From contig JAHFRU010000001.1 of NCBI GenBank assembly GCA_023266115.1, positions 378,377-442,376 of the forward strand: a stretch of DNA of 64,000 nt. Direction: 5' to 3'. This document shows, one piece after another, positions 30,667 to 40,312 of the stretch; within the stretch, counting starts at the first letter, position 1, and each line of letters starts with the position of its first letter. Source of the DNA: Gammaproteobacteria bacterium. GTDB lineage: Bacteria > Pseudomonadota > Gammaproteobacteria > VBWC01. Made by a program: the position numbers and the translations under genes. The notes beneath the pieces were generated by a model. It did not search any database. It saw only the letters and a program-made list of their open reading frames with translations, and was not told the origin of the DNA.

Positions 30667-31322
30667 ATCAACTGGGTCGCCTGTGATTATCGCTGCACAC
30701 GTACCGAGTCGTTTCCTGACTCGAGTGTTCCGCGGTACGGCCCGACCGCTTGCGGGATCCTGATTGCAGTGACCGCGACTACGCGAATTTCGTGCATGCA
30801 TCAAGAGTTGCACACATTAGGTTACCAAAACAGTGGGTTTCTTCAAGCCAAGTGATTGCAAGGTTATTCGCGCCGCGTATCGCCTCGACGCCGACACAAT
30901 TATCCTGCGGTCTTTGCATGCAGATTGCCGACGAACGCTGACCGATCGGAATTCCGTCATCCGTTGAACGCCTCGCCGTGACGAAAGTTAATTGCGATTG
31001 AAAATGGTTCGCACTTTTCTTTAGAAATTGCGCGAGCTTGCGTTGTTTACAGGCCCGTGGAATGTGCTTATGATGCAACTGACTCGTGACTTGACGTACT
31101 ACAGAATACAAAAATCTGTTGGAGAGTGCTGAAGCAGTTTTCGCCGCGTTGCGAGCGGGCAGATCTTGTGGTCTCTGCCGTTCGCGTACAGGTCGAAATA
31201 ACCGTGACGGTGAAGACACCATAAACCATGCCACTACCGAAAATTCATTGCCGTACCGTATGGCCACGCCTTGGCTGTGTTGCAGTCTCTCCAGGGCCTC
31301 ACAGGATTTGGAGAAACGACCA

Positions 31323-31525
31323 TGAATAACATCATCATCGGTTTGCTTGGCGTATCGTTCGGGTTATGGGGCCTGGCTGTATGGTGGTGGTCGTTTGCCG
31401 AGTTACTGCGCGGACTGGTGCCACTTATCCTGATTGTCTTCGGTGTTGTCGCGCTCGGTGCAGGCGTTTCGCAGATCCGCACCGGCAAAAAAATCGATGA
31501 TGATCTTGTCAGCGACAAAGAGTAG
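31323..31525 (+). CDS. mamI: MamI-like magnetosome membrane protein (copy 1)
   Basis: MNNIIIGLLGVSFGLWGLAVWWWSFAELLRGLVPLILIVFGVVALGAGV, typical MamI two-TM protein. Confidence 0.9.
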
Positions 31526-31530
31526 CGCCG

Positions 31531-34230
31531 ATGGGAATGCTTAATTTCGGTATCTCCGACCGGTGCGGCCTGGAAACGCGCCGTTACCTCTACGTCCTCG
31601 GGGCAGCCGCGATTCTCATCGTGCTCGGCAGCTACTGGTACGTTAATTTCTTCAACAAGGGCATACATGTCGATCTGTCAACGAGGCCGGTGGCCAACGA
31701 TGCCGCCGGTGCTCAGGCGGCAATGCCGGCGTTCGCAATGCAAAACCAGATGCCCGCCAACGCGATGAATTCGATGCCGGGCATGGGCGATCCAATGCCC
31801 GCGTTTGCCAACGCGCAGCCGATGCCGAATGGCGGCGGCAATTTCCCGCAACAGCAAATGCAGCCGCGCTGGACCCCCGAGTCCCTGGCGCCGGCGGCCA
31901 GTATGCCGGTCGGCATTCCGCCCGGTGATCTGGCGATGCTGTCCACGAGCCGGTTTGCGCCGGTGGCGGAACAGATGCGTTTCAGCGTCGTGAATATCAA
32001 CGTTACGCGCTCGGCGTCGGTGGCGGCACAAGAGACTGTTGCGCCTGGTGCGGCATCGGCGGGCGTGCAGTTTACCAGCCCGGCAACCGGCACCGGCAAC
32101 GAAAGTATCGGCTCCGGCGTCATCGTCCACTCGGACGGTTATGTCATTACGAATTTTCACGTGGTGCGTGGTGCCACGGCAATCTACGTGACCGTATTCC
32201 ATGACTCGGGTACGCAGCGTTATCTCGCGCAGATGGTCAGGCTGGATGAAGGTATCGATCTCGCGCTGCTGAAAATAAATTCCCGGTTGCCGTTGCGAGC
32301 GGCAAAGCTAGCCGATAGCACGAAGATTCAGGTGGCGTCATCCGTGCTGGCGTTCGGCAGCCCGTTTGGTCTCGATCAGACGGTCAGTCGCGGCATTGTG
32401 TCGGGGCTGCGTAAATCGCTGACCATCGAGGGGGTCACCCACGGTGATTTGATTCAGACGGATGCCGCCGTGAATCAGGGCAACTCCGGCGGCCCGTTGG
32501 TGAATGATCAGGGCGAAGTGATCGGCATCAACACCGCGATATACACGCCGACCGGCGCATTCTCCGGTGTCGGCTTCGCAATTCCATCGAACCGGGTCAG
32601 GCAGTTCGTGCAGACCGAAGTCGTGTTGCCGGCGGTATTTCCGGACGCGATGGCGAGTCAGCAGCCGATGGCGCAGCTGGTGGCAATGCAGCAGATTGCG
32701 ATGCAACCGCCGGGTAACCAGGTCGGTCCGACGCTGGCGGCCGGGACAAGGTCGCCGCATACAGATGGCCGTGAGCGTATGGATTGCCAGATGTGTCATC
32801 AGATCGTTGGCGGCCAGCAAGCAGGCGCCAATGCGGTGGCGACGCAGCCGATGATGCAACAGATCGCGCGGCAAATCCGGCCAGACCCGGGCCCGGCGAT
32901 CATCGCCGGCACACCGGCGCCGCATACGGATGGCCGCGAGCGGATGAACTGCACGATCTGTCACCAGCTGCTTCCGGCGCAGCAGGGTATGAACCAGATC
33001 GGCATGTTGATGGGCACGCAACCGGTAATGCAGCAGATCGCGCGGCAAATCCGGCCAGACCCGGGCCCGGCGATCATCGCCGGCACACCGGCGCCGCATA
33101 CGGATGGCCGCGAGCGGATGAACTGCACGATCTGTCACCAGATGCTCCCGGCACAGCAGGGAATTAATCCGGGCGGCGTTAACGCGATGGCGATCGCGAT
33201 GCCCCAGTATCAGTTCGCGCGGCCGCCAGCGACGTTGGCAATGAACGTCAATCAGGACCGCCGTCTTGAAAACCAGAATGGCGCCATGGCGCCCGGCATG
33301 ATGGGCATGGGCCAGGGTATGGCCGGCCAGGACATGATTGGCATGAACATCAACCAGGATCGCCGTCTTGAGAACCAGAATGGCGGGATGCCCGGTATGG
33401 CGGGGATGAATCAGGGCGTGGCGGGCATGAACGTCAATCAGGACCTGCGCCCCGAAAACCGTGGCGTGGCGCCGAACGCGATGATGCCAGGCAACGGGCA
33501 GGGCATGATGATGGCGCCGCCGGTCCCGATGGGACAGGCAGGCAGCATGGCGCAGATGCCGGGAATGCCTATCGATACTCTGGCCGCCGCGGAACCGGAG
33601 GCGCGTGTGATACTCGGTGCAACGGTAATGCCGGTATCGCCGTTTCTGGCGACGCAAATAAATCAGCCGGTAGGCAAGGGCGTGTTTGTCAGTTCGGTCG
33701 TGCCGCGTTCGCTGGCCGAAACGTCCGGCCTTGTGGCGGGTGATATCATCCTGAAAATCGACGGAAAACGGGTTCGTACGCCGGATCAGCTGGCGCGTGA
33801 ACTGAACGCGCTGCAGAGCGGCGATCGGCCGCGGCTGAATATCGATCGGAACGGAGCGGGTCAGAATGTTCGGCTGGATATGATTGTGGCGAATGGCGAC
33901 CAGGTACCGGCGCCGCTACCGGGCCGGGGGCTTAGAAACGAAGTTAACTGGTTAGGGATGGAGCTTAAGGTTGTTCGTCAGCCTGTGGCCGGTGCGGTCG
34001 GCGGACTGCCGGGAGTCGGGCCGCTGATGGGGGCACAGGTCAAGGAGGTCCGCCGCGGTTCGCGTGCCATGCAGGCTGGCATACAGAAGCGGGATGTGGT
34101 TATTATGATCAACAATCAGCCGGTAGGGACTCCGGAGTTACTGGACCGCGCAATAGGCAATGCGGCGAACGAACCCAACGTATTGTTTAAACTTAACCGT
34201 AACAATCGAGAGATTTTTGTCACGCTTTGA
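31531..34230 (+). CDS. mamE: MamE-like HtrA protease with two PDZ domains and three magnetochrome CXXCH motifs
   Basis: TNFHVV, GIDLALLK, GNSGGPL triad motifs; CQMCH, CTICH, CTICH. Confidence 0.95.
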   Translation: MGMLNFGISDRCGLETRRYLYVLGAAAILIVLGSYWYVNFFNKGIHVDLSTRPVANDAAGAQAAMPAFAMQNQMPANAMNSMPGMGDPMPAFANAQPMPNGGGNFPQQQMQPRWTPESLAPAASMPVGIPPGDLAMLSTSRFAPVAEQMRFSVVNINVTRSASVAAQETVAPGAASAGVQFTSPATGTGNESIGSGVIVHSDGYVITNFHVVRGATAIYVTVFHDSGTQRYLAQMVRLDEGIDLALLKINSRLPLRAAKLADSTKIQVASSVLAFGSPFGLDQTVSRGIVSGLRKSLTIEGVTHGDLIQTDAAVNQGNSGGPLVNDQGEVIGINTAIYTPTGAFSGVGFAIPSNRVRQFVQTEVVLPAVFPDAMASQQPMAQLVAMQQIAMQPPGNQVGPTLAAGTRSPHTDGRERMDCQMCHQIVGGQQAGANAVATQPMMQQIARQIRPDPGPAIIAGTPAPHTDGRERMNCTICHQLLPAQQGMNQIGMLMGTQPVMQQIARQIRPDPGPAIIAGTPAPHTDGRERMNCTICHQMLPAQQGINPGGVNAMAIAMPQYQFARPPATLAMNVNQDRRLENQNGAMAPGMMGMGQGMAGQDMIGMNINQDRRLENQNGGMPGMAGMNQGVAGMNVNQDLRPENRGVAPNAMMPGNGQGMMMAPPVPMGQAGSMAQMPGMPIDTLAAAEPEARVILGATVMPVSPFLATQINQPVGKGVFVSSVVPRSLAETSGLVAGDIILKIDGKRVRTPDQLARELNALQSGDRPRLNIDRNGAGQNVRLDMIVANGDQVPAPLPGRGLRNEVNWLGMELKVVRQPVAGAVGGLPGVGPLMGAQVKEVRRGSRAMQAGIQKRDVVIMINNQPVGTPELLDRAIGNAANEPNVLFKLNRNNREIFVTL
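32854..33160 (+). repeat. Internal 174-bp-period tandem duplication in mamE (magnetochrome module)
   Basis: 32854-32986 and 33028-33160 nearly identical. Confidence 0.9.
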
Positions 34231-34299
34231 TGTATAAATCGGTTCTAAATCTCCATTACCGAAAATAAGCTAATCGAATCAGGTTCGCGGGAGGTAGGG

Positions 34300-35892
34300 G
34301 TGGCTAATAAAAGGTCGCGGGCCGCATCCGCGAAGAAAAGAACAATCAAGGCTACGAAAAAGACAGCTCCGAAGGCCGCTCGCAAAAAGACGGTTGCCCG
34401 TACGTCGATGAAGAAGGCGAGGCCTGTCGCTTCCAGGGGCGCTGTTGCGAAGGCATCCGTCAGCGGAAAGCCGTCCGCGATCCTGAAGAATAAGGGCTCA
34501 GCGATCCAATCCAGAACTCTGCGCAGGACCACGGTCAACCGGGCCGATGTCGCGGCGCCTGAAGGATCTTGGCTAAGTGTATTTGACGCGTCACCGTGGG
34601 CCAATCCAAAACGTAGCGCGACGCCGTCTGTGCCGGCACCAAAAAAACCTGCTGGTCATGGCGGTAGCGAGCCCGGTTCGGCAACGCTAAAGAAAAAGGC
34701 CGCGAAAGCATCGGCCGCAGCATCCACAAAAAAGGCGGCTGCAACCGCGACGGCGGTAGTGTATATAGAGAAGCCTGACAGCAAGCATGTTCCGCAGGCG
34801 ATCGGCGCTTCCGCCGGCCAGAGTCTGGGCGAGATACTGAATGCATCGCCGTGGGCGAGTCGATTGAGAACGGGCGCGGCGTCCGCTGCCGCGCACGATA
34901 CACGCGGCGATCATGGGCGCCGTCCCGTTGGCGACAAGTCGGCCGTGTCCGCGGAGTTTTCCGATTTGATGGCGGCGTCGCCGTGGGCGACCCGGCCGAC
35001 GCCGGCGTTCAAGCGTCGCTCGATGCCGGAAAGCACTGGCGTGTCCCGCGCGGCCCCGCAGGTGATAGCTTCACGGGCGACATCGCCACATGTAACAGAT
35101 CCACCGACGGCGGTGCCGCCGCCGGCGCCGGTGGCGATATCGGCGAGCAGCACGAAACGTGGAGTAGAACCGCGGCGCAGCGCCGCCCCCGTTCCGATGA
35201 TGGCGCAGGACGCGTCGGTTTCACCGCCGCCGTTGCGCCGGATGCCGGATGTACAAGTTCAGGCTCCGTCGCGTCCGGCAGCGGACGCCCCCCAACAGGA
35301 ACGGCCGTCGTTCGCGCCGCGGCCAGCACCGGTTAGTCGTCCCGCTCGCGAGGTTCAGCGCGACGAACTGGGTGAGGCGATACGCGAGCTCGCCGGCGCG
35401 GTAGCCGAAAGTCAATTCGTGGTCAAGAAGCCGGATACCGGCGGAATCTCGGATGCCGACCGTCTCAAGATGCGGCTGGCGGAGCGGCAACGTGCGGTTT
35501 CGCGTGTCGCCGAGGAGCCGTCGCCACGATTTCGGCCGAAGCAACGGGCGCCGATACCGAAGCGCCCCGTCGTTACCGGTGCTGCGGAGGTTGGCAGTCA
35601 GCCGCGCGTGCCATTCGATGCCGGTGCAACGCCGCAGGCAACCGTAGCAGCCAGCCGGGCAACGGCAGCAACATCCTCCTCGAGTAGTGAGGCGGCGCAG
35701 AAAAAAAAACTGGAGAAAACGATACTGATCGAGGGCTTGGGGAGAGGCGTTTTCAACGCGCTGGGCAACGGGGTGGGCCGGATAGTCCACGTCGGAATGC
35801 AGTCCGTATCGGGAATCGCGTTGGGCGCGAAAGATGGCGCGAGATTGGTCAGTGGATTCTTCAAGGAAAAAAAATCGACGACGACTGAGTAG
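34300..35892 (+). CDS. Protein at the mamJ position: Lys/Ala-rich basic N-terminus, three 'ASPWA' repeats, Gly-rich amphipathic C-terminus; unknown
   Basis: GTG start with GGGAGGT upstream; FDASPWANP, LNASPWASR, MAASPWATR; lies between mamE and mamK. Confidence 0.75.
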   Translation: MANKRSRAASAKKRTIKATKKTAPKAARKKTVARTSMKKARPVASRGAVAKASVSGKPSAILKNKGSAIQSRTLRRTTVNRADVAAPEGSWLSVFDASPWANPKRSATPSVPAPKKPAGHGGSEPGSATLKKKAAKASAAASTKKAAATATAVVYIEKPDSKHVPQAIGASAGQSLGEILNASPWASRLRTGAASAAAHDTRGDHGRRPVGDKSAVSAEFSDLMAASPWATRPTPAFKRRSMPESTGVSRAAPQVIASRATSPHVTDPPTAVPPPAPVAISASSTKRGVEPRRSAAPVPMMAQDASVSPPPLRRMPDVQVQAPSRPAADAPQQERPSFAPRPAPVSRPAREVQRDELGEAIRELAGAVAESQFVVKKPDTGGISDADRLKMRLAERQRAVSRVAEEPSPRFRPKQRAPIPKRPVVTGAAEVGSQPRVPFDAGATPQATVAASRATAATSSSSSEAAQKKKLEKTILIEGLGRGVFNALGNGVGRIVHVGMQSVSGIALGAKDGARLVSGFFKEKKSTTTE

Positions 35893-35951
35893 GCGTCGAC
35901 AACTCGATTGCGAATAGGTATTACGTTAACCGATAGCAGGGGACATAACAC

Positions 35952-37001
35952 ATGAGCGCCGCGCATAAAAACGATAATCAATTGCTGCTGGGGATTGATC
36001 TCGGAACATCACGTACTGCGATTATGACCAGTCGTGGCACGAGGGAGATGGTGAGATCGGTGGTGGGTTACCCCAAGGATCTGATTGGCGTGAAGCTGTT
36101 GGGCAAGCCGTATGCGGTCGGGCAGGAGGCCTTGGACAAACATTCCTATCTGGACCTGCGGTACCCTCTGGGCGAGGGCGTGTTGAAGGAATTGAGCGAT
36201 CGCGACCTGGATGTCGCCAGACACCTGATCGACTATGTGCTCCAGCTGGCGCAGCCCGAAGACGGCGACGAAATTGCAGGCGTCATCGGTATTCCCGCCC
36301 GTGCCTCCGCGGCGGACAAAACGTTGCTGTTGAACATGGCGCAGGAAGTGATGGATACCGCGCTGGTAGTTTCCGAGCCGTTTATGGTCGCCTACGGGCT
36401 GGATATTCTGCTGAATGCGATCGTCATTGATATCGGTGCCGGCACTATCGACATCGCGGCGTTGAAGGGCATGATGCCGGGACCGGAAGACCAGATCACG
36501 CTGCACAAGGCGGGTGATTATCTGGATGGCAAGCTGAAGGCGGAGTTGCAGGAGGCGTATCCCGATATCCAGTTGACCAACCTGATTGCCTCTCATATCA
36601 AGGAGCAACACTCGTTTGTCGGCGATTCCCCGGCGGGTATCATTAACGTCAATTTCCGGGCGGATGGCCGGCCGGTAGTCTATTCGGTGCAGGATCAGAT
36701 CCGTAACGTTTGCGAGTCGATCGTGCCCGATATTATCGAGAACGTGACGGCGCTGCTCCGCACGTTTGATCCGTCGGTGCAGGACGCGGTGTTGCAGAAC
36801 ATTATTTTGGCGGGCGGTGGCTCCTTGATCCACGGTCTTGACGAAATGATTGCCGATCAGCTGGCGGAGTACGGCGATACCCGCGTGGTAAAAGTGGCCG
36901 ATGCGAATTTTGCGGCCGCCGAAGGCGCCATCAAACTGGCGATGGATCTCCCGCCGATGTACTGGAACCAGCTGGGCGAAATGATCGGCGCGCCGGAATA
37001 G
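35952..37001 (+). CDS. mamK: MamK actin-like cytoskeletal protein
   Basis: LLGIDLGTSRTAIMTSRG, AIVIDIGAGTIDIAALKG, IILAGGGSLIHGLDEMI. Confidence 0.95.
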   Translation: MSAAHKNDNQLLLGIDLGTSRTAIMTSRGTREMVRSVVGYPKDLIGVKLLGKPYAVGQEALDKHSYLDLRYPLGEGVLKELSDRDLDVARHLIDYVLQLAQPEDGDEIAGVIGIPARASAADKTLLLNMAQEVMDTALVVSEPFMVAYGLDILLNAIVIDIGAGTIDIAALKGMMPGPEDQITLHKAGDYLDGKLKAELQEAYPDIQLTNLIASHIKEQHSFVGDSPAGIINVNFRADGRPVVYSVQDQIRNVCESIVPDIIENVTALLRTFDPSVQDAVLQNIILAGGGSLIHGLDEMIADQLAEYGDTRVVKVADANFAAAEGAIKLAMDLPPMYWNQLGEMIGAPE

Positions 37002-37344
37002 CCGGGGCATACTGAGTTTGTCCGCAGACCTCCCGCAGCACCTGCGATTGCGATAAAGACGCACGGTACCGTCAATGGCACGAATACTCGTGCGCATATC
37101 GCGCGGGCATGGCCCCTGCCGTGAGCCACCGTCGCAGGATTGTATTACCGTGCAGATTCTTGTAGCGATTAAGCACTGACGAGTTCTCGTTTATTGAAAC
37201 TATTCTCATTACGTTTGCATGTGGTGTGTCGCGCACAAAATTTAAAATCATTGTTTGCCACGCCGATGCATTGTAGTCCGTCGTTTCTCTCCGGTAGTTC
37301 TCACATAGCAGTCCGCGCAGTTTTGTGTTGAGCGAGCAGAAATA

Positions 37345-37363
37345 AATAACAATCGTTGTTATT
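37345..37363. promoter_or_regulatory. Palindrome AATAACAA-TCG-TTGTTATT in the mamK-mamL gap, candidate operator
   Basis: Perfect 8-bp arms in an AT-rich spacer ~97 bp 5' of mamL. Confidence 0.35.
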
Positions 37364-37459
37364 AAGTATTTCTTTTTGTTGCTGTTGTTGTTGACGGAAG
37401 CTGGCAGCACTGACAGACTAACCCGTGACAGAAAAGATACGCGCGCGCTCAACACGGTA

Positions 37460-37744
37460 ATGTTTATTTTAAGGGTAATTTTTTACTTATTAGTCATAGT
37501 CGCTATCGGCATCTTTGCGTCACAAAACATGAGTATGGTGCCGGTGTATTTATTGGTCGGGCCGCCGGTTCAAGTGCCATTGATTGTTGTTGTAGTGATG
37601 GCGTTCATCGTCGGTTATGCGTTCGCATTGCTGGCGGTCGTATTCAGGGCAGCCAAAGGAGGCCGCCGCAAGAGTGCGGGTCGCAACAGGGAATTGATGC
37701 GCGCGACCATGGGCCCGAAAGAGTTGGCTCGCAAGCGCGAATAG
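37460..37744 (+). CDS. mamL: MamL-like (LapA-domain) small membrane protein
   Basis: MFILRVIFYLLVIVAIGIFASQNMSMVPVYLLVGPPVQVPLIVVVVMAFIVGYAFALL with basic tail. Confidence 0.9.
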   Translation: MFILRVIFYLLVIVAIGIFASQNMSMVPVYLLVGPPVQVPLIVVVVMAFIVGYAFALLAVVFRAAKGGRRKSAGRNRELMRATMGPKELARKRE

Positions 37745-37903
37745 CGCATTGCCTGCGGAACGGTTTGCAGGATAACGGCAGCGTTGGACGGGATCAGTTG
37801 CTCGCTGGATGCGGTGTTTTGTGTTTTGCACGGACCGTAAATGCAACGATCAGATGTTTGTTGGTAGCTGAATGAGTGTTCGCAGCCGGAGCGATACGTC
37901 GCG

Positions 37904-38938
37904 ATGAGATATAAAGAGTGTCTGTGGTGTTTTAGATCAGTCGGCTGGGTCGGTCTGGTAACCAACTCGGCGCTGATGCTGATGAAGAGCTTTATCGGGC
38001 TGATCGCTGGTTCGAGCGCGCTGCTGGCAGACGCGATGTATTCGGCCAAGGATGTCGTGACATCGATACTGGTGATCGTCGGCGTTAATGTTTCCGGGCA
38101 GCCGCTGGATCGTGATCATCCGTATGGTCACGGAAAAATCGAATTCATTCTGTCGCTGATGATCAGCGTCGTGTTTCTGTTTATTACCGCGCTGCTTTTT
38201 ATCCATGCCTTGCAACTTCTGCTGGACAGCAGCACCCATCGTACACCGCACCTGATCGCGTTATGGGCAGCGTTGATCTCGATCGCCGTCAATGTGGTCA
38301 TGTATTACTACTCGCGCTGCGTCGCCATCGAAGCCAACAGTCCGATGGTGCGTACCCTGTCGCATCACCATCACGCTGACGCGAGTTCGTCGGCGGCGGT
38401 GGCGGTCGGTATCATCGGCGCGAACTATTTGGGTATGCCGTGGATCGATACGCTGGTCGCATTGTTCGAAACAATGCATCTGATGTTCCTTGGCGGAGAG
38501 GTTTTCCGGGATTCATATCGCGGGCTGATGGATCGCTCGGTGTCCAAGCCGATGCGGGAAAAGATCGTCGAGATCGTGAAGTCGACGAAGGGTGTACACG
38601 AGGTAAACCACCTGCGCACGCGATATATTGGTCAGGAACTCATGGCCGAGGTCGTGCTGCTCGTGGACCCTGACATTACCGTTGAGGAAGCGCACGGTAT
38701 TACCGACGTCGTACATCATAATATGAGCCGGCGCATCCCCAATCTCGGGCTGGTGCAGATCAAGTTTCAGTCAGAAACCGTGCGAAGCGTCGTGCAGGAA
38801 GCGGCGGCGATTCCTGCGGAGGCCGCGGCTGGCTGCGAGCAGGCGGCGGGCTGCAGCAAGTCGAAAGGTTGCAGCACCGCTGTGGCAACGAATCCCAGCA
38901 AGGATCTGTCGCTAGATCTGGAGAGCGTACTGGACTGA
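37904..38938 (+). CDS. mamM: MamM-like cation diffusion facilitator
   Basis: SIGWVGL-type N-terminus, LLADAMYSAKDVVTS, DHPYGHGKIEFILS, THRTPHLIALWAALISIAVNVVMYYYSRCVAIEANSP. Confidence 0.95.
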   Translation: MRYKECLWCFRSVGWVGLVTNSALMLMKSFIGLIAGSSALLADAMYSAKDVVTSILVIVGVNVSGQPLDRDHPYGHGKIEFILSLMISVVFLFITALLFIHALQLLLDSSTHRTPHLIALWAALISIAVNVVMYYYSRCVAIEANSPMVRTLSHHHHADASSSAAVAVGIIGANYLGMPWIDTLVALFETMHLMFLGGEVFRDSYRGLMDRSVSKPMREKIVEIVKSTKGVHEVNHLRTRYIGQELMAEVVLLVDPDITVEEAHGITDVVHHNMSRRIPNLGLVQIKFQSETVRSVVQEAAAIPAEAAAGCEQAAGCSKSKGCSTAVATNPSKDLSLDLESVLD

Positions 38939-40269
38939 TGAGCGCCAATGCGTTAATCGCCATCGCTATATTTGGTAGCGTGTTTGCGCTGATATTCCGC
39001 GGTATCGTTGAGCGGAAAACGGCGGTCGTGGCCGGTGCCGGTGTCATGTTGCTGTTCGGTCTTGTGTCCGGCATCTACCCGCTTGCGCAGGCGATTGATG
39101 CTATTTATTTCGAGACGCTGGCGCTGATATTTGGCATGTCTCTGGTGTCGGCGTTGCTGGCTAAATCCGGCGTGTTTGGCCTGGTCGCCAAACGTATGGC
39201 TGTCCATTCGATGGGCAACGGCTGGTGGGTGCTGGTGGTCTTCTCGCTCGGGACATACGGGCTCTCGATGCTGGTTAATAATCTCTCGGCGATGGTGGTA
39301 ATCCTGCCGGTGACCCTGGCAATCTGTCACCAGATAGAGATCAATCCGATCCCGATACTGATTGCCGAGGTTGTCGCGTCGAATCTTGGTGGCGCTTCCA
39401 CCATGATCGGCGATTTTCCCAATATGATCATAGCGTCGGCCGCTCATTTGCATTTCATCGATTTCATCAGTGGCATGATGGTGCCGTGCCTGATTCTGCT
39501 GGCGGCGATGTTTGCGTATTTTCAGTGGCGACGCGACGACATCGATATCGATGGCGGGCGCTCTCCAGGTAATGGCAAACTCGTGGCGGCGATGCGAGAC
39601 GCGGTCCGCGAGCAACCGTATGAGCCATACTTGCTGAAGGTTGGTTTGGTGCTGCTGGCGGCTGCACTGATCGGGTTTCTCGTGGCGGAGCGTTTTGGTC
39701 TCAGCCCGGCGTGGATAGCGTTGTGGACCGGATTTCTGGCGCTGTCGCTTGGACGCTTTGATCGGGATTCACTGTTTTCCGCCTGTGGCGGTGGCGACAT
39801 ATTATTTTTCACCGGTCTGTTTGTCATGGTCGGTGGCTTGGCGGCGGCCGGTGTGCTGCGGGGATTTGAGTGGTTTATCTATGGTGTAAGCGGTGGCTAT
39901 GAAGTGCTGCAATTGATTGTGTTGATGTGGCTGGCGGCGGTGGCGGCGATATTTCTGAATGCCGGTGCGGCGACAGCGTTTCTGGTGCCCGTGGCCGGCG
40001 ACATGTATCTCTCGGCCGGTGATCCGGTCGTCTGGTGGGCCTTGTCGCTGGGGATACTGGCAGGGTCGTCTGCGTCGCTGACCGGCGCGACGGCGGGGTC
40101 GGTGGCGGCCTCGCATCTCGAACGTTTTGTCGCCGCACACCCCGAAATGCGCGATGCGATGTCCGGCAATGCGACACTCGATTTCAGGAGTTATTTGCGC
40201 TGGGGCTTGCCGATCATGTTTTTGTTCCTGGTGCTGTCCACGATCTACGTCATGATCACGGTGCGCTGA
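38938..40269 (+). CDS. mamN: MamN-like ion transporter (Na+/H+ antiporter/ArsB family)
   Basis: 12-TM transporter, LVNNLSAMVVILPVTLAICHQIEINPIPILIAEVVASNLGGASTMIGDFPN; ATGA overlap with mamM. Confidence 0.93.
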   Translation: MSANALIAIAIFGSVFALIFRGIVERKTAVVAGAGVMLLFGLVSGIYPLAQAIDAIYFETLALIFGMSLVSALLAKSGVFGLVAKRMAVHSMGNGWWVLVVFSLGTYGLSMLVNNLSAMVVILPVTLAICHQIEINPIPILIAEVVASNLGGASTMIGDFPNMIIASAAHLHFIDFISGMMVPCLILLAAMFAYFQWRRDDIDIDGGRSPGNGKLVAAMRDAVREQPYEPYLLKVGLVLLAAALIGFLVAERFGLSPAWIALWTGFLALSLGRFDRDSLFSACGGGDILFFTGLFVMVGGLAAAGVLRGFEWFIYGVSGGYEVLQLIVLMWLAAVAAIFLNAGAATAFLVPVAGDMYLSAGDPVVWWALSLGILAGSSASLTGATAGSVAASHLERFVAAHPEMRDAMSGNATLDFRSYLRWGLPIMFLFLVLSTIYVMITVR

Positions 40270-40312
40270 TGAACTTGGCTGTTTTTTGAGGTTTTAGCAG
40301 GAATATTAAAGT

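Noticed and set aside
32854-33160. Possible CRISPR-like repeat array
   Set aside because: Only two long in-frame repeats inside mamE; no short repeat/spacer periodicity. No CRISPR array or cas genes noticed anywhere in the window
32338-33657. 439-aa minus-strand ORF antisense to mamE
   Set aside because: Arg/His-rich mirror frame of a clear mamE; repetitive only because mamE is repetitive
36009-37097. 362-aa minus-strand ORF antisense to mamK
   Set aside because: mamK on the plus strand is unambiguous; reverse frame lacks family features
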